Shown: positions 1 to 10,426, counted from the first letter of the stretch. The stretch: DNA of 64,000 bases from Peribacillus kribbensis DSM 17871 (GCF_000430765.1 NZ_AUMQ01000029.1:60551-124550); one strand, 5' to 3'. Made by a program: numbers and translations. The notes: generated by a model not told the origin, from the sequence alone.

Positions 1-1037
1 CCCTGGGAGTTACTTTTGGAGCTCCCATCCTGACATCCCTGACATCGGGAATCTCCAGAAAGACCCTGCTTTTGTGCATAATGATCGTTTTCATTATCGG
101 GAATACGGTTGCGGCCATGGCGCCAAATGTAGGCATCCTGCTAACAGGCCGTGTTATTGCAGCCCTTTCTCACGGGGTATTCATGAGCATCGGTTCTACC
201 ATTGCGGCTGGACTTGTATCAGAAAGCAGGCGGGCCAGCGCCATTTCTATCATGTTTACGGGTTTAACGGTCGCGACTGTTACAGGCGTTCCATTTGGTA
301 CATTCCTGGGACAGCAATTTGGCTGGAGAATTTCATTTTTCACGATTGTCATCTTTGGGGTAATCGGATTTGTGGCCAACATGATCCTGATTCCCGGCAC
401 TCTTCCAAAGGGAGTAAAAACAGGGTTTCAGGACCAGATCAAACTGTTGAAGAATGGACCGCTGCTTCTTATGTTCATTATTACAGCTCTCGGGTATGGC
501 GGAACATTTGTAGTATTCACCTACCTTTCTCCTTTACTTGAAAAGGTGACCGGTTTTCATTCCGGAAGTATCGCAGCCATCCTGCTCATTTATGGAATTG
601 CGATAGCGATAGGCAATATGATTGGCGGAAAGCTTTCAAACCGCAATCCCATATCCGCGTTATTCTATATGTTTATCATTCAGGCCATCATATTACTTGT
701 TCTCACCTTTACCGCTCCATTTAAGATTGCCGGCCTGATCACCATCATCCTGATGGGTCTGCTGGCTTTTATGAATGTTCCCGGCCTGCAGGTATACGTA
801 GTCATGCTGGCGGAGCGCTATGTTCCCGCTGCGGTGGATGTGGCATCTGCCCTCAATATTGCAGCCTTTAATGCCGGCATTGCCATAGGAGCGTATTTAG
901 GAGGAATCATCACTGATAGAATCGGTTTGATTCATACGCCATGGATCGGCGCCCTGATGGTCGCTTCCGCAGTGATTCTTACCGGCCGGAGCCGCTCACT
1001 CGAACGGAAGAGCCAGAGGGCTGCCGCAGGAAATTAA
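1..1037 (+). CDS. MFS efflux transporter, DHA1 type (5' end outside window)
   Basis: Integral-membrane drug or sugar efflux permease of the major facilitator superfamily, probably a proton antiporter. The reading frame is open from base 3 upstream of the first visible ATG at 72, and the extra residues (LGVTFGAPILTSL) are typical of helix 2 of AraJ/YdhP-like exporters, so the true start lies before the window. About 344 residues are visible, with at least ten hydrophobic segments, a GR-rich loop near residues 48-52 (LTGRVIAAL), and the motif-C-like GVPFGTFLGQQFGWR at about residues 95-110. The C-terminus is a short basic tail. An intrinsic terminator follows immediately. The substrate cannot be told. 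The neighbouring oxidoreductases and dioxygenase would fit export of an aromatic or quinone-like compound, but that is inference. Confidence 0.85.
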   Translation, partial: LGVTFGAPILTSLTSGISRKTLLLCIMIVFIIGNTVAAMAPNVGILLTGRVIAALSHGVFMSIGSTIAAGLVSESRRASAISIMFTGLTVATVTGVPFGTFLGQQFGWRISFFTIVIFGVIGFVANMILIPGTLPKGVKTGFQDQIKLLKNGPLLLMFIITALGYGGTFVVFTYLSPLLEKVTGFHSGSIAAILLIYGIAIAIGNMIGGKLSNRNPISALFYMFIIQAIILLVLTFTAPFKIAGLITIILMGLLAFMNVPGLQVYVVMLAERYVPAAVDVASALNIAAFNAGIAIGAYLGGIITDRIGLIHTPWIGALMVASAVILTGRSRSLERKSQRAAAGN

Positions 1038-1048
1038 TCATAAAAAAT

Positions 1049-1086
1049 GGATCAGTCCTGGAGCGGGCTGATCCTTTTAATTTTTT
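1049..1086 (+). terminator. Intrinsic terminator after the MFS gene
   Basis: GGATCAGTCC (1049-1058) pairs with GGGCTGATCC (1065-1074) with one G-T wobble around a 6-nt loop, and is followed by TTTTAATTTTTT. It lies 11 bases after the MFS stop codon. Confidence 0.85.
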
Positions 1087-1317
1087 CAGTATAAACGGTA
1101 CTCCCAGAGCTTACGTCTAAAACTATAATGAAATAAGCGTGTATTAAATTCTTATACGCTACTGATAATTTTAACTCAGTGATACATAATAGTACGTTTA
1201 ATTTTATAAAAGCAAAAATTTAAAATAACGAAAATACAATAATGAAATTAAATAACTCAAATACAAGATATATTATTTATGAAAACGCTTACTATTTTAA
1301 AGGCGGGGGTGAAGTAT
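1087..1317. promoter_or_regulatory. AT-rich leader of the alcohol/aldehyde dehydrogenase pair
   Basis: This gene-free stretch is markedly AT-rich. A TATAAT hexamer lies at 1124-1129 but has no good -35 at 17 nt. Just downstream is an imperfect inverted repeat, GCGTGTA (1137-1143) and TATACGC (1153-1159), where a repressor or activator could bind near the transcript start. This fits an activator-dependent or repressed promoter, but the regulator is unknown. No open reading frame of substance is present. Confidence 0.35.
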
Positions 1318-2415
1318 GTGCTAACAAAAGCAGCTGTAACGTATGGAAAAGGAGAACCTTTTCAGATTGATGACATTACGATCGACAAACCGAAAGATGG
1401 AGAAGTGTTGGTCCGTATTAAAGCGGTCGGTATTTGCCATACGGATTTAATTGTAAGGGATCAATATTATCCTGTTCCTTTGCCGGCCGTACTCGGTCAT
1501 GAAGGATCGGGTATTGTGGAGGAAGTCGGCACAGGTGTTACGAGTGTACAGCCGGGGGATCACGTTGTATTGTCTTTCAGTTCATGCGGGCAATGTACGA
1601 AATGTTTGTCCGGCAATCCTTATGCATGTGATACTTTTTTTGAGTTGAATTTCACAGGCACTATGGGAGATAGCACAAGCCGATTGCACAAAGACCATCA
1701 TGACGTTTCAAACTTTTTCGGTCAATCAAGTTTCGCTCACTACTCCGTTGTGTCAGAGCGTAATGTCGTAAAAGTTCCAAAAGATGTGCCACTGGAAATT
1801 TTAGGTCCGCTTGGATGTGGAATTCAAACAGGCAGTGGTGCGGTATTAAACAAATTGCAGCCGCCTGAAGGGTCAAGCATTGTGGTATTTGGATGTGGTT
1901 CTGTAGGCTTAAGCGCGATTATGGCTGCAAACGTCGCCAACTGCACAACGATTATTGCGATCGACCTTCAAGAAAGCCGTTTAGAGCTTGCAAAGGAATT
2001 GGGAGCAACACATGCCATTAACCCGAAAGACGTCGCCAATACAGTAGAAGAAATTCAAAAAATCACTGGCAGCGGCGCTAATTATTCTGTTGAAACAACA
2101 AGTATCCCTGCCATACTGCGTCAAGCTGTTGACTGCCTGGCAACGCTGGGAAAGGCAGCGGTCATTGGAGCACCGCCAGTTGGGACAGAAGTTTCATTAG
2201 ATGTTAATACGCTTTTGTTTGAAAGATCTGTGACAGGAGTTTTGCTTGGATCGGGTGTGCCGCAGACGTATATTCCAAAACTGATTGACTTGTATAAAAA
2301 CGGCAAGTTTCCATTCGATAAATTAATTAAATTTTACTCTTTGGAAGAAATCAATCAAGCCTGTGAAGATTCTGAAACAGGAATAACGATCAAGCCGATT
2401 TTAAAGCTTTCTTAA
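1318..2415 (+). CDS. Zinc-dependent alcohol dehydrogenase, aryl-alcohol dehydrogenase-like (AdhC/COG1062 family)
   Basis: Cytoplasmic NAD-dependent medium-chain dehydrogenase, expected to interconvert an alcohol and its aldehyde. The 365-residue product has catalytic-zinc ligands C40 (GICHTDL) and H61-E62 (GHEGSG), four structural-zinc cysteines (C90, C93, C96, C104) and a Rossmann motif FGCGSVGLSA near residue 190. The sequence resembles benzyl/aryl-alcohol dehydrogenases such as XylB. The GTG at 1318 is preferred as start because GGGGGTGA stands 6 nt before it and homologues begin near TKAAVTYG; an in-frame ATG at 1279 has no ribosome-binding site. The aldehyde dehydrogenase gene follows after 15 bp, so alcohol to aldehyde to acid is the likely path. 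Codon use looks more AT-rich than in the core genes, consistent with acquisition. Confidence 0.85.
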   Translation: MLTKAAVTYGKGEPFQIDDITIDKPKDGEVLVRIKAVGICHTDLIVRDQYYPVPLPAVLGHEGSGIVEEVGTGVTSVQPGDHVVLSFSSCGQCTKCLSGNPYACDTFFELNFTGTMGDSTSRLHKDHHDVSNFFGQSSFAHYSVVSERNVVKVPKDVPLEILGPLGCGIQTGSGAVLNKLQPPEGSSIVVFGCGSVGLSAIMAANVANCTTIIAIDLQESRLELAKELGATHAINPKDVANTVEEIQKITGSGANYSVETTSIPAILRQAVDCLATLGKAAVIGAPPVGTEVSLDVNTLLFERSVTGVLLGSGVPQTYIPKLIDLYKNGKFPFDKLIKFYSLEEINQACEDSETGITIKPILKLS

Positions 2416-2430
2416 TTAGAGGAGGGAAAT

Positions 2431-3906
2431 ATGTTGGAAACAAAAACAGCGAAATACACTGACTGGAACAAGCTAATGATCAATGGTGAGTGGAAAAATG
2501 GTTCAAGCAGCAGAGAGTGTGTTGTTGAAAACCCTTATAATCATGAAGTGCTGACAACTTTTCAATATGCAAGTAAAGAAGATATAAATGAAGCATATGA
2601 GACGGCTGAAAAAGCGCAAGAGCATTGGGGTGCTTCTTCTGCTTATGAACGTGTGGAACTGCTGGAAAAAGTAGCTGCGTTATTTGAAGAGAGAAGAGAA
2701 GAGCTTGTTCAGCTTTTAGTTGAAGAATCAGGAAGCTCGCAATTAAAAGCAAATGTGGAAGTCAGCTGCTCTATTGCTGACCTTAAAGAAGCGGCAAAAT
2801 ATCCGCTGCAAATGGAAGCATCCATCCGCGCTTCAGCCGTTCCGGGAAAAGAAAACCGTGTGTATCGTGATCCAATCGGTGTTGTAGGAGCGATTACACC
2901 TTGGAACTGGCCTCTTTATTTAACCATTCGTGTTGTCGCTCCAGCCATTGCAACAGGAAACAGCATTGTTGTTAAATCCGATTCACAGACGCCAATCACG
3001 GGCGGCCTTATCATCGCTAAACTCTTTGAGGAAGCGGGTCTTCCAAAAGGCGTATTGAATGTCTTGGCAGCGGATCTTGAAGAGGTAGGCGATTACTTTG
3101 TAGAGCATCCTGTCCCACAGGTTATTTCATTTACCGGCTCAACAGCTGCAGGGAGACATGTTGGTTCACTAGCCGTGAAAAATCTGAAAAAACCAGCACT
3201 TGAACTGGGCGGAAACAATGCGCTTATCGTCCTTGATGATGCAGATGTTGACCTTGCCGTATCTGCCGCTGCCTTTGGCAAATATATGCATTCCGGTCAA
3301 ATTTGTATCGCGCTTAATCGTATAATTGTAGACTACAAGATTTATGATTCATTTGTGGAAAAATTTAAAGCGGCCAGCTTGAAGATTAAAGCCGGAAACC
3401 CGGCGGAGAGCGACACAATTATTGGTCCGCTAATTAATCGTAAGCAGGTAGACCGTGCGCTGAACCTTGTGGATCAAAGTATTGGTGAGGGCGCAAGAGT
3501 AATCTTAAAAGGGGAAGTAAATGGAAACGTAGTAGAACCAATCATTTTAGCAGATGTAACGAATGATATGGCTGTTGCTCAAAATGAAGTGTTCGCGCCT
3601 GTGGCAGTTATTATACCGGTTGGTAGTGAAGAAGAAGCAATCAAAGTCGCAAACGGCACTCCATTTGGCTTGAGCGGCGCGGTATACTCAGGTTCCATTG
3701 AAAGAGGCATCAATGTCGCTAAAAAAATCAAAACGGGCATGATTCATGTGAACGACCAGTCTATTAATGTAGAGCCAAATGTTCCATTCGGCGGGGAAAA
3801 ACTCTCTGGAATCGGCCGTTATTGCGGTGAATGGGCCATCGATGAATTTACTACAGTTAAATGGTTATCCGTCCAAAAAGAACCACGTGAATATCCATTT
3901 TCATAA
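2431..3906 (+). CDS. NAD(P)-dependent aldehyde dehydrogenase
   Basis: Oxidises an aldehyde to the carboxylic acid in the cytoplasm, probably the product of the alcohol dehydrogenase encoded just upstream. The 491-residue length is normal for the family. Visible motifs are the PWNWPLY oxyanion/cofactor segment near residue 157, FTGSTAAGR near 234 (cofactor site), the general base E258 in LELGG and the nucleophile C292 in GQICIALNR. Compared with many relatives the catalytic loop reads QICIA rather than Q-x-C-T/S, a variation seen in benzaldehyde/vanillin-type enzymes. AGGAGG at 2418-2423 gives a strong ribosome-binding site 7 nt before the ATG. It forms a two-gene operon ending in a hairpin at 3911-3940. 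The exact substrate is not determinable. Confidence 0.85.
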   Translation: MLETKTAKYTDWNKLMINGEWKNGSSSRECVVENPYNHEVLTTFQYASKEDINEAYETAEKAQEHWGASSAYERVELLEKVAALFEERREELVQLLVEESGSSQLKANVEVSCSIADLKEAAKYPLQMEASIRASAVPGKENRVYRDPIGVVGAITPWNWPLYLTIRVVAPAIATGNSIVVKSDSQTPITGGLIIAKLFEEAGLPKGVLNVLAADLEEVGDYFVEHPVPQVISFTGSTAAGRHVGSLAVKNLKKPALELGGNNALIVLDDADVDLAVSAAAFGKYMHSGQICIALNRIIVDYKIYDSFVEKFKAASLKIKAGNPAESDTIIGPLINRKQVDRALNLVDQSIGEGARVILKGEVNGNVVEPIILADVTNDMAVAQNEVFAPVAVIIPVGSEEEAIKVANGTPFGLSGAVYSGSIERGINVAKKIKTGMIHVNDQSINVEPNVPFGGEKLSGIGRYCGEWAIDEFTTVKWLSVQKEPREYPFS

Positions 3907-3910
3907 ATAA

Positions 3911-3940
3911 GGAATCCCCCTGACAATAAGCGGGATTCCC
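3911..3940 (+). terminator. Terminator of the dehydrogenase operon
   Basis: GGAATCCCCC at 3911-3920 pairs with GCGGGATTCC at 3930-3939 around a short loop directly after the aldehyde dehydrogenase stop. The T tract behind it is weak (ATTATAATG). A second hairpin, AAAGAGGGAAAA/TTTTCCTCTTT at about 3980-4008, follows with a T run on the plus strand and may provide the actual stop. Confidence 0.6.
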
Positions 3941-4011
3941 ATTATAATGAATGAACGGCTGTTCTTGAAATAAAAATACGAAAGAGGGAAAATTCTTTTC
4001 CTCTTTTTCTA

Positions 4012-4225
<214 letters not shown>

Positions 4226-4321
4226 TAAAAACTATTCGTTAAAATTGCATTTCACGTTTCCCGCTGCTATAGAGTCTGACATGGATTTTCCTATTATGGG
4301 CAAAGTTATTATAGTATAACC

Positions 4322-4362
4322 AAAAAGACGCCTCCCTCATAAGTCCTGAGAGAAGCGCCTCT
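4322..4362 (-). terminator. Terminator of the ring-cleaving dioxygenase gene
   Basis: On the minus strand GGCGCTTCTCTC pairs with GAGGGAGGCGTC (some G-T wobbles) across a 9-nt loop, followed by TTTTTGG, just after the stop codon of the gene ending at 4366. Confidence 0.8.
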
Positions 4363-4365
4363 TGA

Positions 4366-5343
4366 TTATTCTTTTATAAATTCCTTTGTACTGCGCACTG
4401 TGTCAATGGGTCTTACCAGTCTTTCAATCTGCTCGCGCTTCGGCTCAAGAAATGGAGGCAGCGAAAGCTTCTCCCCTAAGGTTTCATATGGCTCGTCTCC
4501 CATAAATCCAGGGCCGTCTGTCGCGAATTCGAATAAAATTTGAGGAGCCACCCTTGCATACAGCGACTCAAAAAAGTGCCTGTCCACATATCCTGAGGTC
4601 TGGAAGCCAAAGCTTTCCATGCGCTTGATCCACTCTTCCAAAACAGAACGGTCGGCCACCCGGAAGGCTGTATGATGGACGGTTCCGTATCCTTGGCGGG
4701 CTTCAGGAAGAATCGCATTATGCTCCACAACCACAGAGGCGCCATTTCCGCCCTCACCCACCTCAAACAGATGGACAGAGCCTTCCTTTCCAGTCTCCTT
4801 GAAAAGAAGGACTTTCTCCAGCATTTCCTTAAAATAATCAAAGTTTGCAACCCTGACAAAAATCGGGCCCAACCCAGTAATGGCATATTCCAGCGGGACC
4901 GGCCCCTTCTGCCATGGAGTGCCTGAGGAAACTCCCTGATTCTTTTCGTCCGATATCAGCTGGTACTGCTGATCATCAAAATCCGAGAAAGAGAGTGTCA
5001 GTTTACCAAATTGCTCCTTGATGCCGGAATGCTTCACTTCAAGGTGGTTAAACCGCTTTTCCCAATACTCCAATGCCGCATCACTCGGAACCCTGAACGA
5101 TGTTTTGGAAATTTCATTTGTACCGTGAACTCCCTTAGGAATGCCCGGGAAATCAAAAAACGTCATATCTGTTCCCGGACTTCCAGTATCATCCGCAAAG
5201 AATAAATGATACGTCTGAATATCATCCTGGTTGACCGTTTTCTTTACAAGGCGCATTCCTAGGACATATGTGAAAAACTCATAATTTTTTTCTGCACTGC
5301 TGGTGATCGCTGTAACATGGTGAATTCCCTTTAAATGATTCAT
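4366..5343 (-). CDS. Ring-cleaving dioxygenase of the vicinal oxygen chelate (glyoxalase) fold, MhqA/MhqO-like
   Basis: Predicted metal-dependent dioxygenase acting on hydroquinone- or catechol-like rings, related to B. subtilis MhqA, MhqE and MhqO, which protect against quinones. The 325-residue protein has two VOC modules: residues 3-135, beginning GIHHVTAITSSA with a metal-ligand His at position 8 or 9, and about 150-290, containing YGTVHHTAFRV with further His ligands and a late Glu. GGAGGAATCAGC immediately before the ATG is a strong ribosome-binding site. The gene stands alone between terminators, and its promoter overlaps an MhqR-like palindrome, so induction by quinones or phenols is likely. 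It could equally act on another catecholic substrate; assignment to a specific Mhq paralogue is not possible from sequence. Confidence 0.85.
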   Translation of the reverse strand: MNHLKGIHHVTAITSSAEKNYEFFTYVLGMRLVKKTVNQDDIQTYHLFFADDTGSPGTDMTFFDFPGIPKGVHGTNEISKTSFRVPSDAALEYWEKRFNHLEVKHSGIKEQFGKLTLSFSDFDDQQYQLISDEKNQGVSSGTPWQKGPVPLEYAITGLGPIFVRVANFDYFKEMLEKVLLFKETGKEGSVHLFEVGEGGNGASVVVEHNAILPEARQGYGTVHHTAFRVADRSVLEEWIKRMESFGFQTSGYVDRHFFESLYARVAPQILFEFATDGPGFMGDEPYETLGEKLSLPPFLEPKREQIERLVRPIDTVRSTKEFIKE

Positions 5344-5415
5344 GCTGATTCCTCCTCTTCTTCCTTTAATCTTTCCTCTTTAATCGGTAATCTAATCTTT
5401 TATCCTTAATTAAAA

Positions 5416-5461
5416 TATCTCTAATTGAAAGTAATATATCACATCACCCTCCATACGTCAA
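5416..5461 (-). promoter_or_regulatory. Sigma-A promoter with MhqR-like operator upstream of the dioxygenase gene
   Basis: On the minus strand TTGACG (5456-5461) and TATATT (5433-5438) are spaced by exactly 17 nt. The -10 and start region overlap an imperfect palindrome at 5416-5434 whose better half AATTAGAGATA resembles the MhqR box half AATTCGAGATA known from B. subtilis; the other half is degenerate. This supports a repressed, quinone-inducible promoter. Confidence 0.55.
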
Positions 5462-5462
5462 A

Positions 5463-5740
5463 TTCCGCGGATATAAAAGGCCCGCACTGGCTCTCCCGTG
5501 ACTGACCTTACGAAGCTTGGAGCGTTTAAATGGACTCGAAGTGGAATTCCAGCCAGGATGGATATATAAAAGAAAACAAAGACTATTCTATAAAAAATAG
5601 AGAGATAAGGAAAAAGTAAAAATGTTTTGTAATATATAAAATCTGCACCACATTACTTCAGAGCAATTGCGGCAATGTACGCAATCAGGCTGCTGGAAAA
5701 TGGGTGCAGATGATATAAATGTGGAAAATCCTCCCCCTCT
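5463..5740. other. Gene-free spacer with a long-range inverted repeat
   Basis: No convincing gene. ATCTGCACC (5641-5649) is the exact reverse complement of GGTGCAGAT (5703-5711) across 53 nt, immediately downstream of mutL on the minus strand. It may end the mutL transcript, but there is no T tract, so the role is uncertain. Confidence 0.3.
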
Positions 5741-7693
5741 TTACATGACCCTTTTAAACATCTTCTCCATCTCATAGGTGGAATAATGAACAATGATCGG
5801 CCGCCCATGAGGGCAGGTAAATGGATCGGATGACCTTCTAAGCTCATCAAGAAGCGCCTGCATGTCTTCCTGGCGCAGGTAGTGGTTGGCTTTGATGGAG
5901 CCTTTGCAGCTCATGAGGATGGCTGCTTCTTCCCTTAATTTTTTCACATCGACCTTTTTCATATTAAGGAGCTGCTGGATCATATCCTCGATGACTTCCT
6001 GTTCGAGGCCTTTTGGCAGCCACTGCGGGTGTGCCCTTACAATATAGCTGTTGTGGCCGAATTCCTCCAGGAACACTCCGACCTTTTCGAGCTCGTCTTT
6101 GTTCTCCTGAATCCGGATCACTTCATCCGTTGAAAATTCCAGGGTCATCGGGATGAGCATTTCCTGCAGCTCGCTTTCAATCTGTCCGACTTTCTCACGG
6201 AAATACTCATATTTGATCCGTTCCTGGGCGGCATGCTGGTCGATGATATACAAGCCCTTTTGATTTTGTGCCAGGATATAGGTTCCGTGCATCTGACCGA
6301 TCACATAAAGTACGGGTACCCGTGGGGCAGGGGCAGCTTCTGTTTCAGGAGAGATTCCGCTATATGAAGCCTCTTCCTTATGTTGAAATTCCTCTTCCGC
6401 AGGAATTTCATGAAAGGGATCAGCATCTGCAAATGAAGTCCCAAAATCCGTATCAGAAAATGAAAAGCCGCTGTCTTCCTCTTTGGATTCCTTGTAGGGT
6501 GATAGTCTATCGGCCCGCGGTATTTCCAGCTGCGGCACAACGGTTTCCTGCTTGAATGAATGTACTTCATTCATAGCCTCCTGCGTGCTTACCTGCTGCT
6601 CCTTTACGGAAAAACCGCTTGGTGGTGAATAGCTGTCAAACGAAAAGGCGGCCTGTTCGCTTTCTGGCTTTTTCTCTTTTTTGACAGGTGCAGCATTTGG
6701 GATCAGTTCCCTGGTTTTAAAGGCTTTTTTTATGGACTCTTCTATGAGCTGAAACAGTTCTGCCTCCTTGCTCAGCCGCACCTCCATTTTCGATGGGTGC
6801 ACATTTACATCCACAAGGAGCGGATCCATCGTGACGGAAAGGAGCACGATCGGATATCTCCCGATCGGGAGCAGGGTATGATACCCTTCCATTACAGCCT
6901 TGGCCAAGGCAAAGTTTTTAATGAATCTCCCATTAATCATTGTCGAAATATAATTCCTGGAAGCTCTCGTGGTTTCAGGGAGGGAGATGAAGCCATTGAC
7001 CTCAAAATCCAGTGACTTTCCCCTGATTGGAATCATGTTTTTGGCAATTCCGAGGCCGTAAATGGCCGCGAGCACCTGCCGGATATCTCCATTCCCATGC
7101 GTATGGAGAAGCTTTTTGCCATTATTGATGAGTTTGAAGGAAATGTCCGGATTAGCAAGCGCCAGCCTGTTCACTGTATCGGAAATATTGCCAAGTTCCG
7201 TATGGATGGATTTCATATACTTCAGGCGTGCCGGAGTATTGAAAAACAAATCCGCGACCGTGATATCCGTCCCTTTCCTGCTGGAATATCCTTCGTGCTC
7301 CTTCAGCTCCCCTCCTTCCATCACCACTCTTGATCCTGGTCCATCCCCGGTGGATGTGCGGAGCTCAAGCCTTGATACGGAAGCTATGCTGGGCAGCGCC
7401 TCTCCCCTGAATCCCAAGGTCCTGATCCTGAACAGATCCTGTTCATCTTTAATTTTACTTGTGGCATGCCGCTGAAAAGCTCTTAACACATCATCCGGTT
7501 CAAGACCATGGCCATTATCGATGATCCTGATACTGGAAAGACCCGCCTCCTCAAGGTGTATTTCAATGAGCGTACTTCCTGCATCGACGGAATTTTCCGC
7601 CAGTTCCTTCACTACGGATGCAGGACGTTCGACGACTTCACCGGCCGCAATTTTATTCGACAATGCATGATCAAGCTGAACGATTCTGCCCAT
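5741..7693 (-). CDS. mutL: DNA mismatch repair protein MutL
   Basis: Couples MutS mismatch recognition to strand incision; in Bacillus MutL is itself a latent endonuclease. The 650-residue product starts at MGRIVQL, behind AGGAGGTGG. The N-terminal GHKL ATPase shows [11 protein letters not shown] (Glu base and Asn for Mg), DNGHGL and GFRGEAL. A low-complexity acidic linker follows at about 335-455. The C-terminal nuclease and dimer domain carries [12 protein letters not shown] (the DQHAx2Ex4E endonuclease signature), SCKGSIKA and CPHGRP, so the nicking activity should be intact. An upstream in-frame start would add 13 residues lacking family support. It lies 132 bp downstream of mutS, separated by strong hairpins rather than a classical terminator. 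Confidence 0.97.
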   Translation of the reverse strand: MGRIVQLDHALSNKIAAGEVVERPASVVKELAENSVDAGSTLIEIHLEEAGLSSIRIIDNGHGLEPDDVLRAFQRHATSKIKDEQDLFRIRTLGFRGEALPSIASVSRLELRTSTGDGPGSRVVMEGGELKEHEGYSSRKGTDITVADLFFNTPARLKYMKSIHTELGNISDTVNRLALANPDISFKLINNGKKLLHTHGNGDIRQVLAAIYGLGIAKNMIPIRGKSLDFEVNGFISLPETTRASRNYISTMINGRFIKNFALAKAVMEGYHTLLPIGRYPIVLLSVTMDPLLVDVNVHPSKMEVRLSKEAELFQLIEESIKKAFKTRELIPNAAPVKKEKKPESEQAAFSFDSYSPPSGFSVKEQQVSTQEAMNEVHSFKQETVVPQLEIPRADRLSPYKESKEEDSGFSFSDTDFGTSFADADPFHEIPAEEEFQHKEEASYSGISPETEAAPAPRVPVLYVIGQMHGTYILAQNQKGLYIIDQHAAQERIKYEYFREKVGQIESELQEMLIPMTLEFSTDEVIRIQENKDELEKVGVFLEEFGHNSYIVRAHPQWLPKGLEQEVIEDMIQQLLNMKKVDVKKLREEAAILMSCKGSIKANHYLRQEDMQALLDELRRSSDPFTCPHGRPIIVHYSTYEMEKMFKRVM

Positions 7694-7751
7694 GCTTCCA
7701 CCTCCTAAACTAAATATTTGAATAGATCCCAAAATGTTCTGAAATGCTCAT

Positions 7752-7806
7752 AATGCTTCTAAAGCATTCCGAATGAATCGGAAGAGATTCCGTACGGTTC
7801 GGAATC
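7752..7806. other. Two perfect hairpins in the mutS-mutL spacer
   Basis: AATGCTT-cta-AAGCATT (7752-7768) and GATTCCG-(7 nt)-CGGAATC (7786-7806) are perfect inverted repeats. Neither is followed by a T run on the minus strand, so they are not obvious terminators. They could affect mRNA processing between mutS and mutL. Confidence 0.5.
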
Positions 7807-7825
7807 CCTTCTGAAGGTTTCAAAA

Positions 7826-10426
7826 CTATAGGCTCTTAATCTTTTTCTGAATGTTATACAAGGCGTTCAAGGCTTCAAGCGGAGTCATTTCCAGTACAGA
7901 TAAGGATTTGATTTCCTCCAATGCCTTTTCAGCCTTTGAATCCTTTTTCCGGCTCTTCTGGCTTTCACCGAAGAAGGAAAGCTGCTGGTCTACTTCAGCG
8001 GCCGTTGCCGGCTTCTTTTCGGGAACTATGGCCGCCTGCTGTCTGCCTGAGCCTTTTTCTAGCTCCTCGAGGATGCTGTTTGCCCTCTTGATCAGTTTAT
8101 CCGGCAGCTCTGCCAGCTGGGCGACATGGATTCCGTAGCTTTTATCCGCTGCCCCTTCTTTGACTTTATGAAGGAACACGACCTTGCCATTCTGTTCAAC
8201 TGCACTTACATGCACATTCTGGACTCTGCCGAGGGTTTCCCCAAGGACTGTCAGCTCGTGATAGTGAGTGGAAAAGAACGTTTTTGCCCCTATCTCATCA
8301 TGAATATATTCGATGATGGACTGAGCGAGGGCCATTCCATCATAGGTGGAGGTTCCCCGCCCGATTTCATCGAATAGAATCAAGCTGTTCTCTGTGGCAT
8401 GATCGATAGCATTTTTAGCCTCAAGCATTTCGACCATGAATGTACTCTGGCCGGAAATTAGATCATCCGCCGCTCCAATCCTCGTGAAGACTTTATCAAA
8501 TATAGGGAGGACGGCCTCCTCGGCAGGTACAAAACAGCCGATCTGCGCCAGGATGGCGGTCAGGGCAATCTGCCTCATGAAGGTACTTTTACCGGACATA
8601 TTCGGCCCGGTGACCAGAAGAATTTCCCGCTCCGCATCCATCCGGCAGTCATTCGGGACATAGCTTTGAGCCTGCATCACCTTTTCCACCACCGGGTGGC
8701 GCCCGCCTTGGATCCAAAGCTTCTTGTCTTCAGAAAACCTCGGTTTGGTATAGTGCCTCGCCTCACTTACAGCAGCAAAGCACTGGAGGGCATCCAGCTC
8801 ACTGATCGCTTTGGCGAGCTGCTGAAGTCTTGGGATATATTCTTTAACCTTCTCCCTCAGAGTCAGGAATAATTGATATTCAAGCTCCATGCTTTTCTCT
8901 TCAGCCTCTAGAATAAGGGCCTCTTTTTCCTTGAGCTCCGGTGTAATGAAACGTTCAGCATTGGAAAGCGTCTGTTTCCGCTCATACCTTGTATCATCAA
9001 GGAGGTGGAGATTCGCTCTTGTAATCTCCAAATAATAGCCGAAGATCCGGTTGTAGCCGATTTTCAACGATTTTATCCCGGTTCGTTCCCGCTCGTCGCG
9101 TTCCAGCTGGGCAATCCAGCTCTTCCCATTTCTTGAGGCATCTCTGTACCTGTCCAGTTCGGAATGATAGCCATCCTTAATCATATTTCCTTCTTTGACA
9201 GACAATGGGGCGCTTTCCATGATCGCATTTTCCAGAATTTCTGCAAGATCACCGCATGGATCCATTCCTTCCGACATTTCTTTTGCGTGTCCCCCCAGGC
9301 TGTCTAGGACATGTATGATGCCGGGAACCTGCTGAAGGGATTTCTTCAGCTGAAGTAGGTCGCGTGCATTCACATTGCCAAACGCTACACGTCCTGCGAG
9401 CCTTTCCAGATCATAGACTTCCTTTAACCGCTCCCTCAGCTCCTCCCGTTCAAAGAACTGCTCCAGCAGCTGGGCAACCACATTCTGCCTTTTTTCTATA
9501 ACATGCCTATTGATCAGGGGCCTGTCTATCCATTGTTTAAGGATCCGGCTGCCCATGGCAGTCTTGGTTTCGTCCAACAGCCATAATAAAGATCCTTTTT
9601 TTCCTTTGGACCTTACCGTTTCAGTCAATTCAAGGTTTCTCTTAGAATGGTAATCTATATTCATGAACTGGCTTCCTTCGTAATATGAGACCGGCTGCAA
9701 ATGATCGAGGCTCCGCTTCTGCGTCCTGAACAAGTAATGAAGGAGCCTTGACACGGTCTTTTCTAAATCCGGCCTGCCCTTAATTCCTTCCAAAAGCCTT
9801 GTGAAATCCTCATGAGGTGAGTGTACCTCCTCAAAGGAAACGGCCATGCTTCCCCGCTCTTTAAAAGACTTCAAATGCTCGGGATTATGTCCGGGATCGA
9901 CGACAACCTCCCTTGCCCCAATGGCCGCCAATTCATTGACCAGTTCATGGATCCTGCCCTGGACCACGGTTGCTCTGATTTCTCCGGTTGATAAGTCATT
10001 ATAAGCCAGGCCGAAGCTATTCTCATCAAGCAGAGTGATAGAAGCGATAAAAATGTTTTCCTTATCCTCCCTGCCCTTTCCTTCCATCACAGTCCCCGGG
10101 GTGATCAGCTGGACGACTTCCCTTTTTACAACCCCTTTTGCCTGCTTGGGATCCTCCGTCTGTTCACAGATCGCCACCTTATATCCTCTCGCGATCAGCT
10201 GCTCTATGTAGCCTGCAGCCGAATGATAAGGAACACCGCACATCGGAATCCTGTCCTCCGTGCCTCCTTCCCGGCTGGTTAAGGTAATTTCAAGTTCCTG
10301 GGATGCAAGCTCTGCATCTTCAAAAAACATTTCATAAAAATCGCCAAGGCGAAAAAATAAAAAGGCATCCTGGTACTCTGCCTTAATTCGTAAATATTGC
10401 TGTATCATCGGCGTATATCCTGCCAT
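7826..10426 (-). CDS. mutS: DNA mismatch repair protein MutS
   Basis: Recognises base mispairs and small loops and recruits MutL. From the chosen ATG the protein has 866 residues and begins [12 protein letters not shown] as in B. subtilis. Domain I carries the mismatch-wedge motif [15 protein letters not shown] near residue 30 (Phe and Glu that contact the mispair). The C-terminal ABC-type ATPase has Walker [13 protein letters not shown] near 605, signature SxFMVEM and Walker [17 protein letters not shown], with the HTH dimer region near 750. An in-frame ATG at 10459 would add 11 residues. A TATAAT at about 10468-10473 would place the RNA start almost at that upstream ATG, whereas AAGGAAAGG precedes the downstream one, so the downstream start is favoured. 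mutL follows on the same strand. Confidence 0.97.
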   Translation of the reverse strand: MAGYTPMIQQYLRIKAEYQDAFLFFRLGDFYEMFFEDAELASQELEITLTSREGGTEDRIPMCGVPYHSAAGYIEQLIARGYKVAICEQTEDPKQAKGVVKREVVQLITPGTVMEGKGREDKENIFIASITLLDENSFGLAYNDLSTGEIRATVVQGRIHELVNELAAIGAREVVVDPGHNPEHLKSFKERGSMAVSFEEVHSPHEDFTRLLEGIKGRPDLEKTVSRLLHYLFRTQKRSLDHLQPVSYYEGSQFMNIDYHSKRNLELTETVRSKGKKGSLLWLLDETKTAMGSRILKQWIDRPLINRHVIEKRQNVVAQLLEQFFEREELRERLKEVYDLERLAGRVAFGNVNARDLLQLKKSLQQVPGIIHVLDSLGGHAKEMSEGMDPCGDLAEILENAIMESAPLSVKEGNMIKDGYHSELDRYRDASRNGKSWIAQLERDERERTGIKSLKIGYNRIFGYYLEITRANLHLLDDTRYERKQTLSNAERFITPELKEKEALILEAEEKSMELEYQLFLTLREKVKEYIPRLQQLAKAISELDALQCFAAVSEARHYTKPRFSEDKKLWIQGGRHPVVEKVMQAQSYVPNDCRMDAEREILLVTGPNMSGKSTFMRQIALTAILAQIGCFVPAEEAVLPIFDKVFTRIGAADDLISGQSTFMVEMLEAKNAIDHATENSLILFDEIGRGTSTYDGMALAQSIIEYIHDEIGAKTFFSTHYHELTVLGETLGRVQNVHVSAVEQNGKVVFLHKVKEGAADKSYGIHVAQLAELPDKLIKRANSILEELEKGSGRQQAAIVPEKKPATAAEVDQQLSFFGESQKSRKKDSKAEKALEEIKSLSVLEMTPLEALNALYNIQKKIKSL

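Noticed and set aside
5653-5850. 65-codon minus-strand ORF overlapping the mutL end
   Set aside because: It overlaps the conserved CPHGRP-coding part of mutL in another frame and has no ribosome-binding site. Its hydrophobic tail comes from the spacer.
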